From NCBI GenBank assembly GCA_947381435.1, contig CANCVE010000016.1:1-53379 (forward strand): a stretch of 53,379 bases of DNA. The letters are read 5' to 3'. The position numbers were made by a program, and so were the translations under genes. Shown here piece by piece: positions 16,897-26,763 of this stretch. This stretch comes from Chitinophagaceae bacterium (GTDB lineage: Bacteria; Bacteroidota; Bacteroidia; Chitinophagales; Chitinophagaceae). Every line of letters starts with the position of its first letter. Within the stretch, counting starts at the first letter, position 1. Below the pieces are notes generated by a model, which did not search any database, had not been told where the DNA came from, and saw only the letters and a list, made by a program, of their open reading frames with translations.

Positions 16897-18399
16897 TTAG
16901 TGCATCATCTTTTGCAACTTCCTACTAAGGAAGAATAATATGAGTGAAGCAACTAAAGCCATAAAAACGAATAACATAAAGAAACTATAAAGGTTGTTCA
17001 TTTCATAGATACCCAAAAAATTAGTGGTTTTATTATCGGGATATAAACTACTTAAAACTCCAGCAAACTTATATGCAAAGGCATTGGCTGTAAACCATAC
17101 TGCCATTAAAAGGGAGGCAAATTTGGCGGGTGCTAATTGGTTTACTAATGATAATCCTATTGGCGATAAACTCAACTCTCCAAAAGTATGTAACGCGTAC
17201 ATCCCAGTTAGCCAAATCATACTTACTTTAATGCCTGGCTGAACATTTTTTACACCAAATGCTATCCATAAATATCCTACTGCCAAGAAAAATAAACCTA
17301 AAGCCATTTTTGTAGGAGAGGATGGTTCGTACTTACCTAACTTCAACCAAAGCCAGGCCAATAATGGTGCAAAAGATACCACAAATGCTGAGTTTAATGA
17401 TTGAAACCAACTCGCCGGAACAACAATAAATCCTAAGTTTCTATTAGTTTGCTCATCTGCAAAAAAAGTTAATGATGCACCCGCCTGTTCGAAAGCACTC
17501 CAGAAGAATATTACAAAAAAGGATACAATAAATATAACTGCCACTTTTGATTTCTCTATTTTTGATAATGTTTTTTCTGAAAAAATAACAACTGCAATAA
17601 AGGTAACTGAACCAATTAGTAAATAGAAAAGATAGTTAAATACTTTGGCATCTATATAAATTAATCCAATGGTTACAAATGAAAACAACAGCATTCCTCC
17701 GATAATTATTAGAGGCTTAGTTGATATGGCCGGAGAGTTTGCAGGCGTTAACCCTAGGATTTTACCTTCGGAATCTTTTACATATTTATGATGGAATAAT
17801 AACTGTACTACAACGCTAAGTAACATCCCGATGCAACCTATTAGAAAGCCCCATTTAAAATCGGCGGGGTTGCCTGTATCACCAAATAATCCACATAAGA
17901 ATGGCCCAAAAGCACCGCCCACATTTATTCCCATGTAAAATATAGTGTAAGCAGCATCTAATCGTCTGTCTCCTTTGGGATATAATTGCCCTACTAAAGA
18001 AGATATATTTGGTTTAAAGAATCCATTACCTGCAATCATCAATCCTAATCCAGAAAAGAATAATAAGGATGATAATGCTGGTGAAGTATGATAAAAGGTA
18101 CTACAAAAAAACAATACCAATTCGCCAAGTGCCATTACCAATCCACCAGCAATGATGGAACGCTGATTTCCCCAATATCTATCTGCAACATAACCGCCAA
18201 TTAATGGGGTAAGGTAACAAAGTCCTGTATAGCTACCATATAAATTTGAGGCAAATGCCTTATCGAATAACAAGGCCTTGGTCATAAATAATATCAGAAT
18301 GGCACGCATGCCATAATAATTAAACCGCTCCCACATTTCGGTAGCAAACAATACATACAAACCTTTTGGATGCCCTTTTTGTGCAGCAGGTAAACTCAT
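16897..18399 (-). CDS. POT/PTR-family proton-dependent oligopeptide transporter
   Basis: Inner-membrane MFS symporter importing di/tripeptides with protons. The ExxER signature is seen in ATEMWERFNYYGMRA (transmembrane helix 1), and the second POT signature region is FYMGINVGGAFGPFLCG. Hydrophobic segments throughout the 500 residues fit 14 helices as in DtpT-type bacterial members. The position downstream of many peptidase genes is suggestive only. The transcript probably ends in the heptamer array after the stop. Confidence 0.93.
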   Translation of the reverse strand: MSLPAAQKGHPKGLYVLFATEMWERFNYYGMRAILILFMTKALLFDKAFASNLYGSYTGLCYLTPLIGGYVADRYWGNQRSIIAGGLVMALGELVLFFCSTFYHTSPALSSLLFFSGLGLMIAGNGFFKPNISSLVGQLYPKGDRRLDAAYTIFYMGINVGGAFGPFLCGLFGDTGNPADFKWGFLIGCIGMLLSVVVQLLFHHKYVKDSEGKILGLTPANSPAISTKPLIIIGGMLLFSFVTIGLIYIDAKVFNYLFYLLIGSVTFIAVVIFSEKTLSKIEKSKVAVIFIVSFFVIFFWSAFEQAGASLTFFADEQTNRNLGFIVVPASWFQSLNSAFVVSFAPLLAWLWLKLGKYEPSSPTKMALGLFFLAVGYLWIAFGVKNVQPGIKVSMIWLTGMYALHTFGELSLSPIGLSLVNQLAPAKFASLLMAVWFTANAFAYKFAGVLSSLYPDNKTTNFLGIYEMNNLYSFFMLFVFMALVASLILFFLSRKLQKMMH

Positions 18400-18641
18400 G
18401 ATGTCCTTTTTTAATACTTTAAATAACGTCCTAAAGTAGTAGTTTATTACAAATAAACAATAATTACTAGTCTATCATCTGCAAAATTTTGTATTATGTT
18501 CTTAATTTTTACACATTTTTTCAGATAAATTGCAAACAAAAGCAACGCGTGTGAATGCTAAATCTGGAATTATGTAGTTTATTAACTTGTTAAACTAGCA
18601 GCAGGATTTTTGAGTATCCAAAAGTAAAAAGCCGCAAACCT

Positions 18642-18649
18642 TATATTTG
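18642..18649 (+). promoter_or_regulatory. lspA -7 promoter box
   Basis: TATATTTG, a perfect TAnnTTTG match, 20 bp upstream of the lspA ATG. No -33 TTTG at the standard spacing. Confidence 0.6.
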
Positions 18650-18669
18650 CCCCTTTCAAATTATTACTC

Positions 18670-19317
18670 ATGAAAGGAAAGCATCTGGCATTAATCATCG
18701 CAGCTATCATATTTGCAGATCAGGCTATGAAATTTTATATCAAACTTAATTTCATTTCGGGTCAGGAATATGATGTTATTGGCACTTGGTTTCGTCTTCA
18801 TTTTATAGAAAATGAGGGAATGGCTTGGGGCTGGAAATTTGGCGGTGATTTTGGCAAGATGTTACTCTCTCTTTTCCGACTTGCAGCTGTAATTTGGGGT
18901 GTATTCCTACTAAATGACTTTATCAATAAAAAATATCATCAGGGGTTTATCATTTGTGCGGGGATGATTTTTGCTGGCGCACTTGGCAATTTGCTCGACA
19001 GCATGTTTTATGGATTAATTTTTGAAAATAGCGATCCTTATTTACAAAATGTAGCTCATATTTTTCCAAAGGGCGGTGGATATACCAGCTTTTTGCATGG
19101 CAAAGTGGTAGATATGCTCTACTTTCCAATGATTAGTACCATACTTCCAAAATGGGTTCCAATTTGGGGTGGCAAAGAATTCGATTTCTTCGAACCTGTA
19201 TTCAATATTGCTGATGCTTCTATTTCGGTTGGAGTAATTACAATTTTAATCTTTCAAAATGAATTCTTCAAAAAGGAAGAAGAAGTTGTTTTAGCTCCTG
19301 AAAATATTGAAGAATAA
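18670..19317 (+). CDS. lspA: Lipoprotein signal peptidase (signal peptidase II)
   Basis: Inner-membrane aspartyl protease that removes signal peptides from prolipoproteins. Conserved motifs are ADQAMKFYI (helix 1), FIENEGMAWGW, AGALGNLLDSMFYG, and the two segments with the catalytic aspartates, GKVVDMLYFP (D148) and FNIADASISVG (D182). At 215 residues it is longer than proteobacterial LspA (about 165), owing to an insertion before the second aspartate and a longer glutamate-rich tail, as often seen in Bacteroidota. It stands alone. Confidence 0.95.
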   Translation: MKGKHLALIIAAIIFADQAMKFYIKLNFISGQEYDVIGTWFRLHFIENEGMAWGWKFGGDFGKMLLSLFRLAAVIWGVFLLNDFINKKYHQGFIICAGMIFAGALGNLLDSMFYGLIFENSDPYLQNVAHIFPKGGGYTSFLHGKVVDMLYFPMISTILPKWVPIWGGKEFDFFEPVFNIADASISVGVITILIFQNEFFKKEEEVVLAPENIEE

Positions 19318-19584
19318 AGTTATATTTTTCTGATTTTCTCTTGTATTTTATTTTTTCTAAAACTCCAATCTAACTATCATTTTGCTATATTCAAATATGA
19401 ACAGAATTGTTGCTTAAAAATAATTCCTTTGCATCTTAACTGTTTACTTGATAGTAAATTTTACATGAAAGGTATTATTATTTTCTAAAGTTTTTCAATG
19501 GAAGAAATATTACTGCAACTTTGCGCCTCGTTTTGTTTGTCTTAAAAAACAGTTTAATCTTACATTTTTAATATATTTTGTTTT

Positions 19585-21498
19585 ATGAAAAAAAATTTAC
19601 TTTTCCTTGCCCTATTTTTTTCCATAGTGGCTTCTTCCCAAAACAAAATGACCCCTGAACTACTTTGGAAACTAGGCAGAGTAGGTGGAATTGGTATTAC
19701 TAAAGACAAAGCTTTTGTAGTATATGTGGTTACAATACCTGATATACAAGGAAATAGCTCAAGTAGTAAGTATTTTAAAGTTCCCATTAGTGGCGGTGAA
19801 GCCATCGAACTTGGTGATGCAGTTGATAGCTTATTAGTTAACGAAAAAATTTCTCCCGATGGAAAATACCTACTTACTAGCGAGGAAGTGCAAGTAAAAA
19901 AAGTACACTCCAACGATTTATATCCCGATTTATCTAGGGCAAATGCTTATGTTTTTGAATCGCTCAATTACCGTCATTGGGATACTTGGGAAGATGGCAA
20001 GTTTGGGCACGTATTTATTACCCCAATTGTAAATGGTCGTCTTGGTGATGCCAAAGATATTATGCCAAATGAACCTTTCGATTGTCCTCAAAAGCCTTCT
20101 GGTGGTGGTGAAGATTTTATTTGGAGTCCCGATAGTAAACATGTTTTGTATGTTACTAAAAAGAAGTTCGGTAAGGATTATGCCATCAGTACAAACACGG
20201 ATTTGTACGAATATGACATCACCACAGGCACAACCAAAAACCTTACTGAAACAAATAAAGGCTATGATGTAGACCCTGCTTACAACAATAAAGGAATTTT
20301 GGCTTGGTTGCAAATGAGGCGTGATGGTTATGAATCTGATAAGCAAGACTTAGTAGTTTATGATGGAAAAAACACTATCAATCTTACTAAATCTCGCGAT
20401 AATATTCATGTGGAAGGTTTTAAATGGGCTGAAGATGGCAAGATTTTATTCTTTTGGGCTCCTTTAAATGGCACCCTTCAATTGTTTTCTGTAAGCTATT
20501 CAGCCGACCCTAAAGTAATTCCTGTTATTAAACAAATAACTAAGGGCGAATTTGACATTACGGGTCTTGTTGCACAGAAAAAAGATACACTTATTTTGTC
20601 TCGGACAGATATGAATCATGCTGCGGAATTGTATTCTTACACTATTTCTTCTGGTACCATGAAGCAATTAACCCATGTAAATGATGTTGTTTACAAAACT
20701 TTGTCTACCTGCAAAATTGAACGTAAATATGTTACTACCACCGATGCTAAAAAAATGTTGGTTTGGGTAATATACCCTCCAGATTTTGATACGGCTAAGA
20801 AATATCCTACTCTTTTGTACTGCCAAGGAGGGCCGCAAGTTGCTTTAACCCAGTTTTATTCTTACCGTTGGAATATGCAATTAATTGCTTCTCAAGGTTA
20901 TATTGTTGTGGCTCCTTGCAGAAGAGGAATGCCCGGTTTTGGTACTAAATGGAATGAGGAAGTTAGTAAAGATTGGGGAGGACAAGTCATGAAAGATTAT
21001 TTGAGTGCTATTGATGCAGTAAGTTTGGAAAAATATGTAGATAAAGGCCGTAGAGGTTGTGTTGGGGCTAGTTTTGGCGGTTATTCTGTCTTCGAATTGG
21101 AGGGTTTGCATGATGGTAGGTTTAAGTCTTTTATTGCTCATGATGGAATTTTCGATTTCAAGAGTATGTATGGCACTACCGACGAGATTTTCTTTACTAA
21201 TTGGGAAAGTGGTGGTCGTTATTGGGATAAAAACAATGCTGCGGCGCAAAGATATTTTAACCAAAGTCCTAGTAACTTAGTACAAAATTGGAATACCCCA
21301 ATAATGATTATTCAAGGAGGGAAAGATTACAGGGTTCCATTAGAACAAGGACAGCAAGCTTTTCAAGCGGCACAACTAAAGGGAATTAAAAGTAAATTAT
21401 TATACCTTCCATCTGAAAACCATTGGGTACTTTCCCCACAAAATGCCTTAGTTTGGCAAAGAGAATTCTTTAAATGGCTTGATGAAACATTAAAATAA
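19585..21498 (+). CDS. Secreted S9 family peptidase (prolyl oligopeptidase-like)
   Basis: Exported alpha/beta-hydrolase peptidase, likely a dipeptidyl- or acylaminoacyl-peptidase. It has a signal peptide (MKKNLLFLALFFSIVASSQ), an N-terminal WD/beta-propeller region to about residue 370 (segments such as ISPDGKYLLTS and WSPDSKHVLYVTKK), then the catalytic domain. The triad is Ser496 (GASFGGYS), Asp581 (GGKDYRVP) and His613 (ENHWVL). Length 637 fits the family. Upstream, CAACTTTG (19516-19523) is a near-match to the -7 box. The natural substrate is unknown. Confidence 0.94.
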   Translation: MKKNLLFLALFFSIVASSQNKMTPELLWKLGRVGGIGITKDKAFVVYVVTIPDIQGNSSSSKYFKVPISGGEAIELGDAVDSLLVNEKISPDGKYLLTSEEVQVKKVHSNDLYPDLSRANAYVFESLNYRHWDTWEDGKFGHVFITPIVNGRLGDAKDIMPNEPFDCPQKPSGGGEDFIWSPDSKHVLYVTKKKFGKDYAISTNTDLYEYDITTGTTKNLTETNKGYDVDPAYNNKGILAWLQMRRDGYESDKQDLVVYDGKNTINLTKSRDNIHVEGFKWAEDGKILFFWAPLNGTLQLFSVSYSADPKVIPVIKQITKGEFDITGLVAQKKDTLILSRTDMNHAAELYSYTISSGTMKQLTHVNDVVYKTLSTCKIERKYVTTTDAKKMLVWVIYPPDFDTAKKYPTLLYCQGGPQVALTQFYSYRWNMQLIASQGYIVVAPCRRGMPGFGTKWNEEVSKDWGGQVMKDYLSAIDAVSLEKYVDKGRRGCVGASFGGYSVFELEGLHDGRFKSFIAHDGIFDFKSMYGTTDEIFFTNWESGGRYWDKNNAAAQRYFNQSPSNLVQNWNTPIMIIQGGKDYRVPLEQGQQAFQAAQLKGIKSKLLYLPSENHWVLSPQNALVWQREFFKWLDETLK

Positions 21499-21507
21499 AT
21501 AAAGTTT

Positions 21508-21760
21508 AACCATAAGGAACACAAAGGTTATCACAAAGGACACAAAGAAATATTGTCATTTTTTCTTTGTGTCCTTTCTTTTTATAAAAAACTTTGTGTG
21601 TTTCGTGAAAATCTTTGCCCCCCGTGTGGCTATTTATTAATAGACTTTTTACTCTTTGTGGTTAAACTCTGATTCAAGAACCTTGTGTAAAAACTTTGTG
21701 TTCTTCGTGAAAATCTTTGTGTTCCTTGTGGTTAATTTTTTTAAATAATCCCTTGTGGTT
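21508..21760. repeat. 21-bp/heptamer-phased repeat cluster between S9 peptidase and dinB
   Basis: The left arm reads AACCATA, AGGAACA, CAAAGGT, TATCACA, AAGGACA, CAAAGAA. The right side carries several reverse-complement units of 21 bp, such as CTTTGTGTTCTTCGTGAAAAT and CTTTGTGTTCCTTGTGGTTAA in direct succession. It lies between two convergent stop codons and fills nearly the whole gap. The motif AACCACAAAGGACACAAAGG is one I associate with intergenic DNA of many Bacteroidota. Confidence 0.8.
21535..21577. terminator. Bidirectional hairpin in the S9/DinB repeat cluster
   Basis: Perfect 16-bp stem (AAAGGACACAAAGAAA and its complement) with an 11-nt T-rich loop, 36 bp after the S9 peptidase stop. 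Confidence 0.6.
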
Positions 21761-21767
21761 AAACACT

Positions 21768-22283
21768 CTACAACAAATATTTGTCTTTTAAAATGTTTAT
21801 GTGGTGAATATTGTGTCCAAACAATATAAAACAGATGGCATTTACTGTTATGGTGTTCTTATTTACCACTCCCTTTTTGGTGAGTTGTTCTTCTGTAAAG
21901 GAGCGAAATAATAGGTCGGTAGATTTTCTTATCAATACAAATTCTTCCTTTAAACTTGCCAAGGTTCTATGGCTTGCGGAGGCATTTTCGGCATAACTAT
22001 TCTCATCAAAACCATACAATGGCATTGGTTCCATTCTACTTAAACTCATTGCCCTATAAGCCAATATCCTTTCCGTATCTATTACATGCTGAAAAAGTTG
22101 TTTTACCGTCCATTTTCCTTCTGCATAGCTGTAATCTGCTTTTTCTTCTGGAATTGAACTATAAAAAGCCAATAAATTAACACTATGGTTCGCTATCAAT
22201 TCTTCCATATTGTCACCCTTTGTAAGGCTAATATAGTGTTGTTGATACGATGGAAGCGTTATTCCTACATTTTCTCTTGACAT
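21768..22283 (-). CDS. DinB family protein
   Basis: Four-helix-bundle DinB/YfiT-like protein, 171 residues, a family of putative metal-dependent, bacillithiol- or mycothiol-transferase-like enzymes. Candidate metal ligands are H66 (LFQHVIDTE) and H157/H161 (GHNIHHINIL), the usual His pattern; KWTVKQLFQHVIDTERIL is the family N-terminal helix. The substrate is unknown. It is convergent with the S9 peptidase across a repeat cluster. Confidence 0.87.
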   Translation of the reverse strand: MSRENVGITLPSYQQHYISLTKGDNMEELIANHSVNLLAFYSSIPEEKADYSYAEGKWTVKQLFQHVIDTERILAYRAMSLSRMEPMPLYGFDENSYAENASASHRTLASLKEEFVLIRKSTDLLFRSFTEEQLTKKGVVNKNTITVNAICFILFGHNIHHINILKDKYLL

Positions 22284-23064
22284 GTTATTTTAAATTGAGT
22301 TATTAATACTTTCCTACATCTATTACTTGATTAAAGCGAATGTACTTCAATTATTTATCACTTTTTACCGTTAATTTTCATCCCAACTTTATATCTGTTC
22401 ATTGATGTTACACAGTTTTATATACATTAAGCAAAATTAAACACATAGGCACATAAGGAACATAGTCTGCAGGTTTAAAGAAAAAAAAGAGAAGAACGCA
22501 TAGAAAAAAAGTGAAACTTTTTATACTCCAGTCTATGTGACCTTAAAGTGCAACGCTTCTTACCTTATTTTTCTATGTGTCTATTGTGCATACTATATAA
22601 CTTTTTCAAAAAAATGTTGGTCAATGCTACGAAGTGGCATTCCTTATGTGTCCTTTTTCTTAAACCATTTGCAAATAAAACCTATGTGATCTATGTTCCT
22701 ATGAACCCTATGTGATTAAGTCTTTACTTCTCCATAAGTTATATAACTTGGAAACATTAGCCCCCCTAATTTTTGACTATGTATTGAATAAAAAGCCTTT
22801 GCTAGTGTGTTGATAAAGATGCGTAAGGTCAGTTATCCAATAAGTTTTTACCATCAATAGTTCAATTTTTCTTTTCTAATAACGTAGTAAAGGCCCTATT
22901 TTGATCTGATTTATTTACTGTTTTTAAATTTTATCAATCATTATTAAAACAAGATCCTACCTCAATTTTAATTGGCAGTTTTGCAACTTTAAAACTTCCA
23001 TACTAGTAAAAAAATAACAGTTTTTAATACCGTTGAAACAGTAGGTTTGCACAAATTATAAATT
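22284..23064. other. Gene-free region with dispersed inverted repeat
   Basis: About 780 bp without a credible gene. ACACATAGGCACATAAGGAA (22441-22460) and a related block in inverted orientation at 22681-22718 flank about 220 bp that include further CTATGTG fragments. The layout resembles the arrays at 21508 and 23982 but is more degraded. The downstream end holds the promoter of the DUF2911 gene. Confidence 0.6.
23042..23049 (+). promoter_or_regulatory. DUF2911 gene -7 promoter box
   Basis: TAGGTTTG matches TAnnTTTG, 15 bp before the ATG at 23065. No clear -33 element. Confidence 0.55.
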
Positions 23065-23901
23065 ATGAAAAAGTTATTACTTATTCTTTCTATTTCTACG
23101 GTATTTACTGCCTTTTCTCAGCCAGTTAAAATGCCTCAACCGAGTCCTTCTCAAACCATAAAACAAAACTTTGGTTTGGGTTCTATTGAATTGAGTTATA
23201 GTCGTCCATCATTAAAAAAGCGTGGTGTTTTTAAGGAACAAAGTGAGCTTGCGCCTATCGATGCTATCTGGCGTACAGGCGCAAATGGTGCAACTACCCT
23301 TACTTTTAGTGATGCTGTAACCATTAATAATGTTGTTTTGAAGCCTGGGAAATATGGTTTATTAAGTATTCCCGGCAAAAAAGAGTTTACCTTAATCATT
23401 ACCAAGGATACTACTGTAAATCAGCCTACTTCGTACAAGCTAGAAAGTGATTTGGTGCGTATTAATGTTCCAATTGTAAAGACTAGAGATGAGGTTGAAT
23501 TGTTTACTATGCAATTTGCCAATATCACTTACGAAAAATGTGATTTGCAACTAAATTGGGGCAACTATCAACTAAGCCTTCCCATTTCTACCAATGTAAA
23601 AGACAGAATCAAAGCTGATGTAGAAGCTAGTATTGCTGGCGACAAACCTGCTTTAGGAGCAATTGCTACCTACTATTATGAAGTTGCTAAAGATTATCCA
23701 ACTGCTTTGCTCTATGCCACTAAGGCAGTTAATGTAAGCAAACCTTTTTTCAATACCTATTTATTGAAAGCTAAAATAGAAAAAGAATTAGGCGATAAAG
23801 TGAGCGCAAAAGCTAGTGCTTTGAAATGCATTGAGTTGGCAAAAAATGCACAAAATGATGATACGGTGCGTGCTGCAAAAGAGCTTCTTAGTAAATTATA
23901 A
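23065..23901 (+). CDS. DUF2911 domain protein, exported
   Basis: Exported 278-residue protein: signal peptide (MKKLLLILSISTVFTAFSQ), DUF2911 domain at about residues 25-170 (SPSQTIKQNFGLGSIELSYSRP, IWRTGANGATTLTFSD, LKPGKYGLLSIPGK), then a helical C-terminal region at about 190-278 resembling TPR repeats (PTALLYATKAVNVSKPF). The family is widespread in Bacteroidota and its function is not established. An intrinsic terminator follows directly. Confidence 0.9.
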   Translation: MKKLLLILSISTVFTAFSQPVKMPQPSPSQTIKQNFGLGSIELSYSRPSLKKRGVFKEQSELAPIDAIWRTGANGATTLTFSDAVTINNVVLKPGKYGLLSIPGKKEFTLIITKDTTVNQPTSYKLESDLVRINVPIVKTRDEVELFTMQFANITYEKCDLQLNWGNYQLSLPISTNVKDRIKADVEASIAGDKPALGAIATYYYEVAKDYPTALLYATKAVNVSKPFFNTYLLKAKIEKELGDKVSAKASALKCIELAKNAQNDDTVRAAKELLSKL

Positions 23902-23924
23902 TTCTTGGTTAATTCATAGATAAC

Positions 23925-23964
23925 AAAAAAGGGAAAACTACAATGGCTAGTTTTCCCTTTTTTA
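23925..23964 (+). terminator. Terminator after the DUF2911 gene
   Basis: Stem AAAAAGGGAAAACTA / TAGTTTTCCCTTTTT with a 7-nt loop, ending in a T tract, 23 bp after the stop. Confidence 0.88.
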
Positions 23965-23981
23965 TTTCAACTCAAGCGCTT

Positions 23982-24084
23982 CACCACAAAGTACACAAGG
24001 TAAAAACAAAGGAAACCAAGGTTTATAGTCCCTATTATTAATTCTGAACAAAATGATCCAACAATCCTTGTGTTCTTGGTGGTA
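23982..24084. repeat. Inverted repeat pair upstream of the 24094 stop codon
   Basis: CACCACAAAGTACACAAGG at 23982-24000 and the inverted CCTTGTGTTCTTGGTGGTA at 24066-24084, with about 65 bp between. It is the same element family as the cluster at 21508 and again sits at a gene 3' end. Confidence 0.7.
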
Positions 24085-24093
24085 AAAATAACC

Positions 24094-24993
24094 TTATTCC
24101 TTTTTTAAAGATACCTGAAAACTATTCTTTTTTCCCGGCTTTATTTTTATAACCTTAGTTATTTCCTTATAGTCTTTCAGCATAAATGTGGCAACACTTC
24201 TACCCGAAATAAGGCTTATAAACTCCACATTGCCATCCAGATTACTTGTTTGTTTGTCGATACATTTTGATAGTGCCACCTTAACATTTGGCAAGGGCTC
24301 ATTTGTTTCGGCATCCACAATGCTAAACACTACCAAAGTGTCTCCCAGCTCCAGATCTTCTACTTCTTTATTACAATTCCATAGTCCTTCAAAAAATTGG
24401 GGATTGATTTTCCGATATTTTTCCGCATATGTAAAAATGAAATAAATTACTTTTTCCAATACTTTCAAATCGGCTTTAAGTCTTGCAACCGCTTCTTGTG
24501 GGGGACGATCATTAATAGACGAGGAACCTTTAGTTTCTACAAAAGTCTTTATTTTCTCTTTAAATTCATCTAATTGTGCCTCAATAATATATTCTGGCGA
24601 CAAACTTACGATGTGATTATGCAGTAGTTTATGGAGTTCTTTTACCCTTTCTTCCGTGTAAAAATCATTGCTGCGAAAAAAGTGTAGGTATCCCACTTTT
24701 GTTTTCTTGTAAAGTTCTCTATCTCCCCATGCCAAAAATGCAACTTTGGCTACTTCACAAAGCGATTTTGCCATCTCGCATACTTCCTTTTTGGCAATCA
24801 ATTTTTTGTTGCTGAATGCAGTTTCATCTTCTTCTAAATCTTCTGCCGACACCATCGATTGTGCATGATCGGACATTAGTTTTTTATAAAAATGAATTAA
24901 ATCATAGTCCTTTTCAAATATGCTTTTATTGTCTCCCAAAAACTTCAGTACGGTAGCATTCCTTTTTATTTTCGCCTTCTGCAAGTCAGTCAT
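24094..24993 (-). CDS. Unrecognised protein: helical N-terminus plus Cna-B/CarboxypepD-like C-terminal domain
   Basis: Not recognised as a named family. Residues 1-205 are strongly helical and charged without a signal peptide (segments EVCEMAKSLCEVAKVAFLAW and EKVIYFIFTYAEKYRKINPQ). Residues about 218-299 look like a small beta-sandwich of the carboxypeptidase-regulatory type (DTLVVFSIVDAETNEPLPNV, LDGNVEF). Such beta domains usually support binding. It lies 131 bp downstream of another unrecognised gene on the same strand, probably an operon. A cytoplasmic scaffolding or binding role is only a guess. Confidence 0.75.
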   Translation of the reverse strand: MTDLQKAKIKRNATVLKFLGDNKSIFEKDYDLIHFYKKLMSDHAQSMVSAEDLEEDETAFSNKKLIAKKEVCEMAKSLCEVAKVAFLAWGDRELYKKTKVGYLHFFRSNDFYTEERVKELHKLLHNHIVSLSPEYIIEAQLDEFKEKIKTFVETKGSSSINDRPPQEAVARLKADLKVLEKVIYFIFTYAEKYRKINPQFFEGLWNCNKEVEDLELGDTLVVFSIVDAETNEPLPNVKVALSKCIDKQTSNLDGNVEFISLISGRSVATFMLKDYKEITKVIKIKPGKKNSFQVSLKKE

Positions 24994-25124
24994 TCTCTCC
25001 TATTTATTAATCTAAGCTACTAATTTTATTGGCACGCTTATATCTTTTTGTCAGAATATTAATATAATTACCAACTTTTATAGTTTTAAATCTGCTTTAT
25101 AATAAATAAAATCGCCCGCTCCTA

Positions 25125-26087
25125 CTACCCTATTTTGATAAAGAAGGAGCAGGTTTCTGTATTTGGGTTAAATACGTTTAGTTGTATCATGCCTGTGGCG
25201 GCATTATAGCCCAGTTGGGCAGCAGTTTTCTCTACAAAAATGTTTGGATTGGGCAATACCGTCAGTGCATCAGCGGGCGGCGCATCTCCTTTAAGCAAAC
25301 TAAAATAGTATTGCAGGCTTTTGCCCATCGTGGTTCTAATCCTAAACCTAGTGATATCTTTTATACCATTCGTTCTAGGCCCCTTATACGAACTTGCTAT
25401 CAAATTACCCCTCCTGTTCACCACTTTAGCTACTGCATCATCTACTACATAGTCATTATACTTTGTTCTATTTCTTTCGTAATAAAAGTTTTTAGCAGTT
25501 TCGCACATATCCCTCATCTCATCAAAAAGCGCATTTCCTGCCTCTCTCCTTTCTCCCGTTACTAGGTTGGCACTACTTTCCAAGATAGGTGTTGCAGATA
25601 TCAATGCCAAAAGCTCCACACTTAGGTTTGTAATATTGGTGAGCATAGCCACCTTTAAACCCTTTAGCCCCATTTTAACCATATTTTTTGAACCTCTTTC
25701 AACTACATTACCACAAACATTATACAGTTCGTTGGGCGTTAGCGTACTAAGCAACTTAATGCCAAAGCTCTTATAGATAGGCGATTTTACACCGAAAGTG
25801 TTTTTGGCTATCCCTATCACATCCCTTATAGCAATACTAATCTGATTGGCTTTAATATCTCGGTCATCAAACCCTACAGAGGTATCATGTACTTCAGTAC
25901 CATTACTAGGAATATCATTAAATGCCACTCGTAAAGCTTCTAGCGCATCTATTTTATCAATGGTAATACCTCTGTCCTCCAGATCGGCTTGATCTCTACG
26001 GAAGAAAGCTATTTTCTTAATGGCTACAGACTTTAAAGTATCGTAACTGCATGAAAAATGTAACGGAATTGTAGACCTCTTAGACAT
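25125..26087 (-). CDS. Unrecognised protein, 320 residues
   Basis: Not recognised. No signal peptide and no transmembrane segment. Mainly helical (VAMLTNITNLSVELLALISA; GNALFDEMRDMCETAKNFYYERNR), with an early DRDIKANQISIAIRDVIGIAKNTFG segment. The C-terminal stretch (VEKTAAQLGYNAATGMIQL ... TETCSFFIKIG) looks beta-rich. The helical-plus-terminal-beta layout resembles its downstream neighbour and the partial gene at the window end. It begins an apparent two-gene operon; AAACTTTG 10 bp upstream of the ATG is a near -7 box. Upstream lie 1.6 kb without genes. Confidence 0.75.
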   Translation of the reverse strand: MSKRSTIPLHFSCSYDTLKSVAIKKIAFFRRDQADLEDRGITIDKIDALEALRVAFNDIPSNGTEVHDTSVGFDDRDIKANQISIAIRDVIGIAKNTFGVKSPIYKSFGIKLLSTLTPNELYNVCGNVVERGSKNMVKMGLKGLKVAMLTNITNLSVELLALISATPILESSANLVTGERREAGNALFDEMRDMCETAKNFYYERNRTKYNDYVVDDAVAKVVNRRGNLIASSYKGPRTNGIKDITRFRIRTTMGKSLQYYFSLLKGDAPPADALTVLPNPNIFVEKTAAQLGYNAATGMIQLNVFNPNTETCSFFIKIG

Positions 26088-26763
26088 AATGCAAAGTTTA
26101 AATTGTGATTGGTGATTTATTAATACAAGATTACGCCTTTAATATGGATATCCAACGTTAAACTTTGCAAATACTGTTAAATAAAATAATTTATTTTTTA
26201 AATTTTAATTTATTCTTTTTCAATTATTTATAATATATTTTAGTTCCATTTTTTCCTACAGGGCATATATGCTTCATTGTCACTCATTTATCCATTAAAA
26301 TGGGTTTTAAATACCACATAATTAGGGCAAAATCTTTGGGGATTCAGCAATTTTTCCATTCAATTCATATCTGCTAAAATTCTTTACTTTTTTTAAAAAA
26401 GAGGAAGATTTCAAAATGATATAAAATGTTTATGTTTTCACCTTTAGTCCGAAATTTTTAATCTAATCTGTTACTAATGTTTTCAGACCTTTTCCAAATT
26501 TAAAACTGTCTCAAAACTTGTCTCCGTTTTGGATTAACTATAAGGTATGGTAGAAAAACAGTTTTTTGGGCGGAATGTAGTTTTGCTATTATTTTAACGG
26601 TTTCCTCTTTCGCAACAGAAAAAATGGAATGACCGCAACAACACAGTTTATGCCATAACCATTTTACGCCAAACGCTACAAGTATTTTACTTTAAAAGAA
26701 TGGCACAGATTAATAGTATTTGTATTTACCAATAGCCCGAATTGGTTCAATGTTTTCTTTTGT

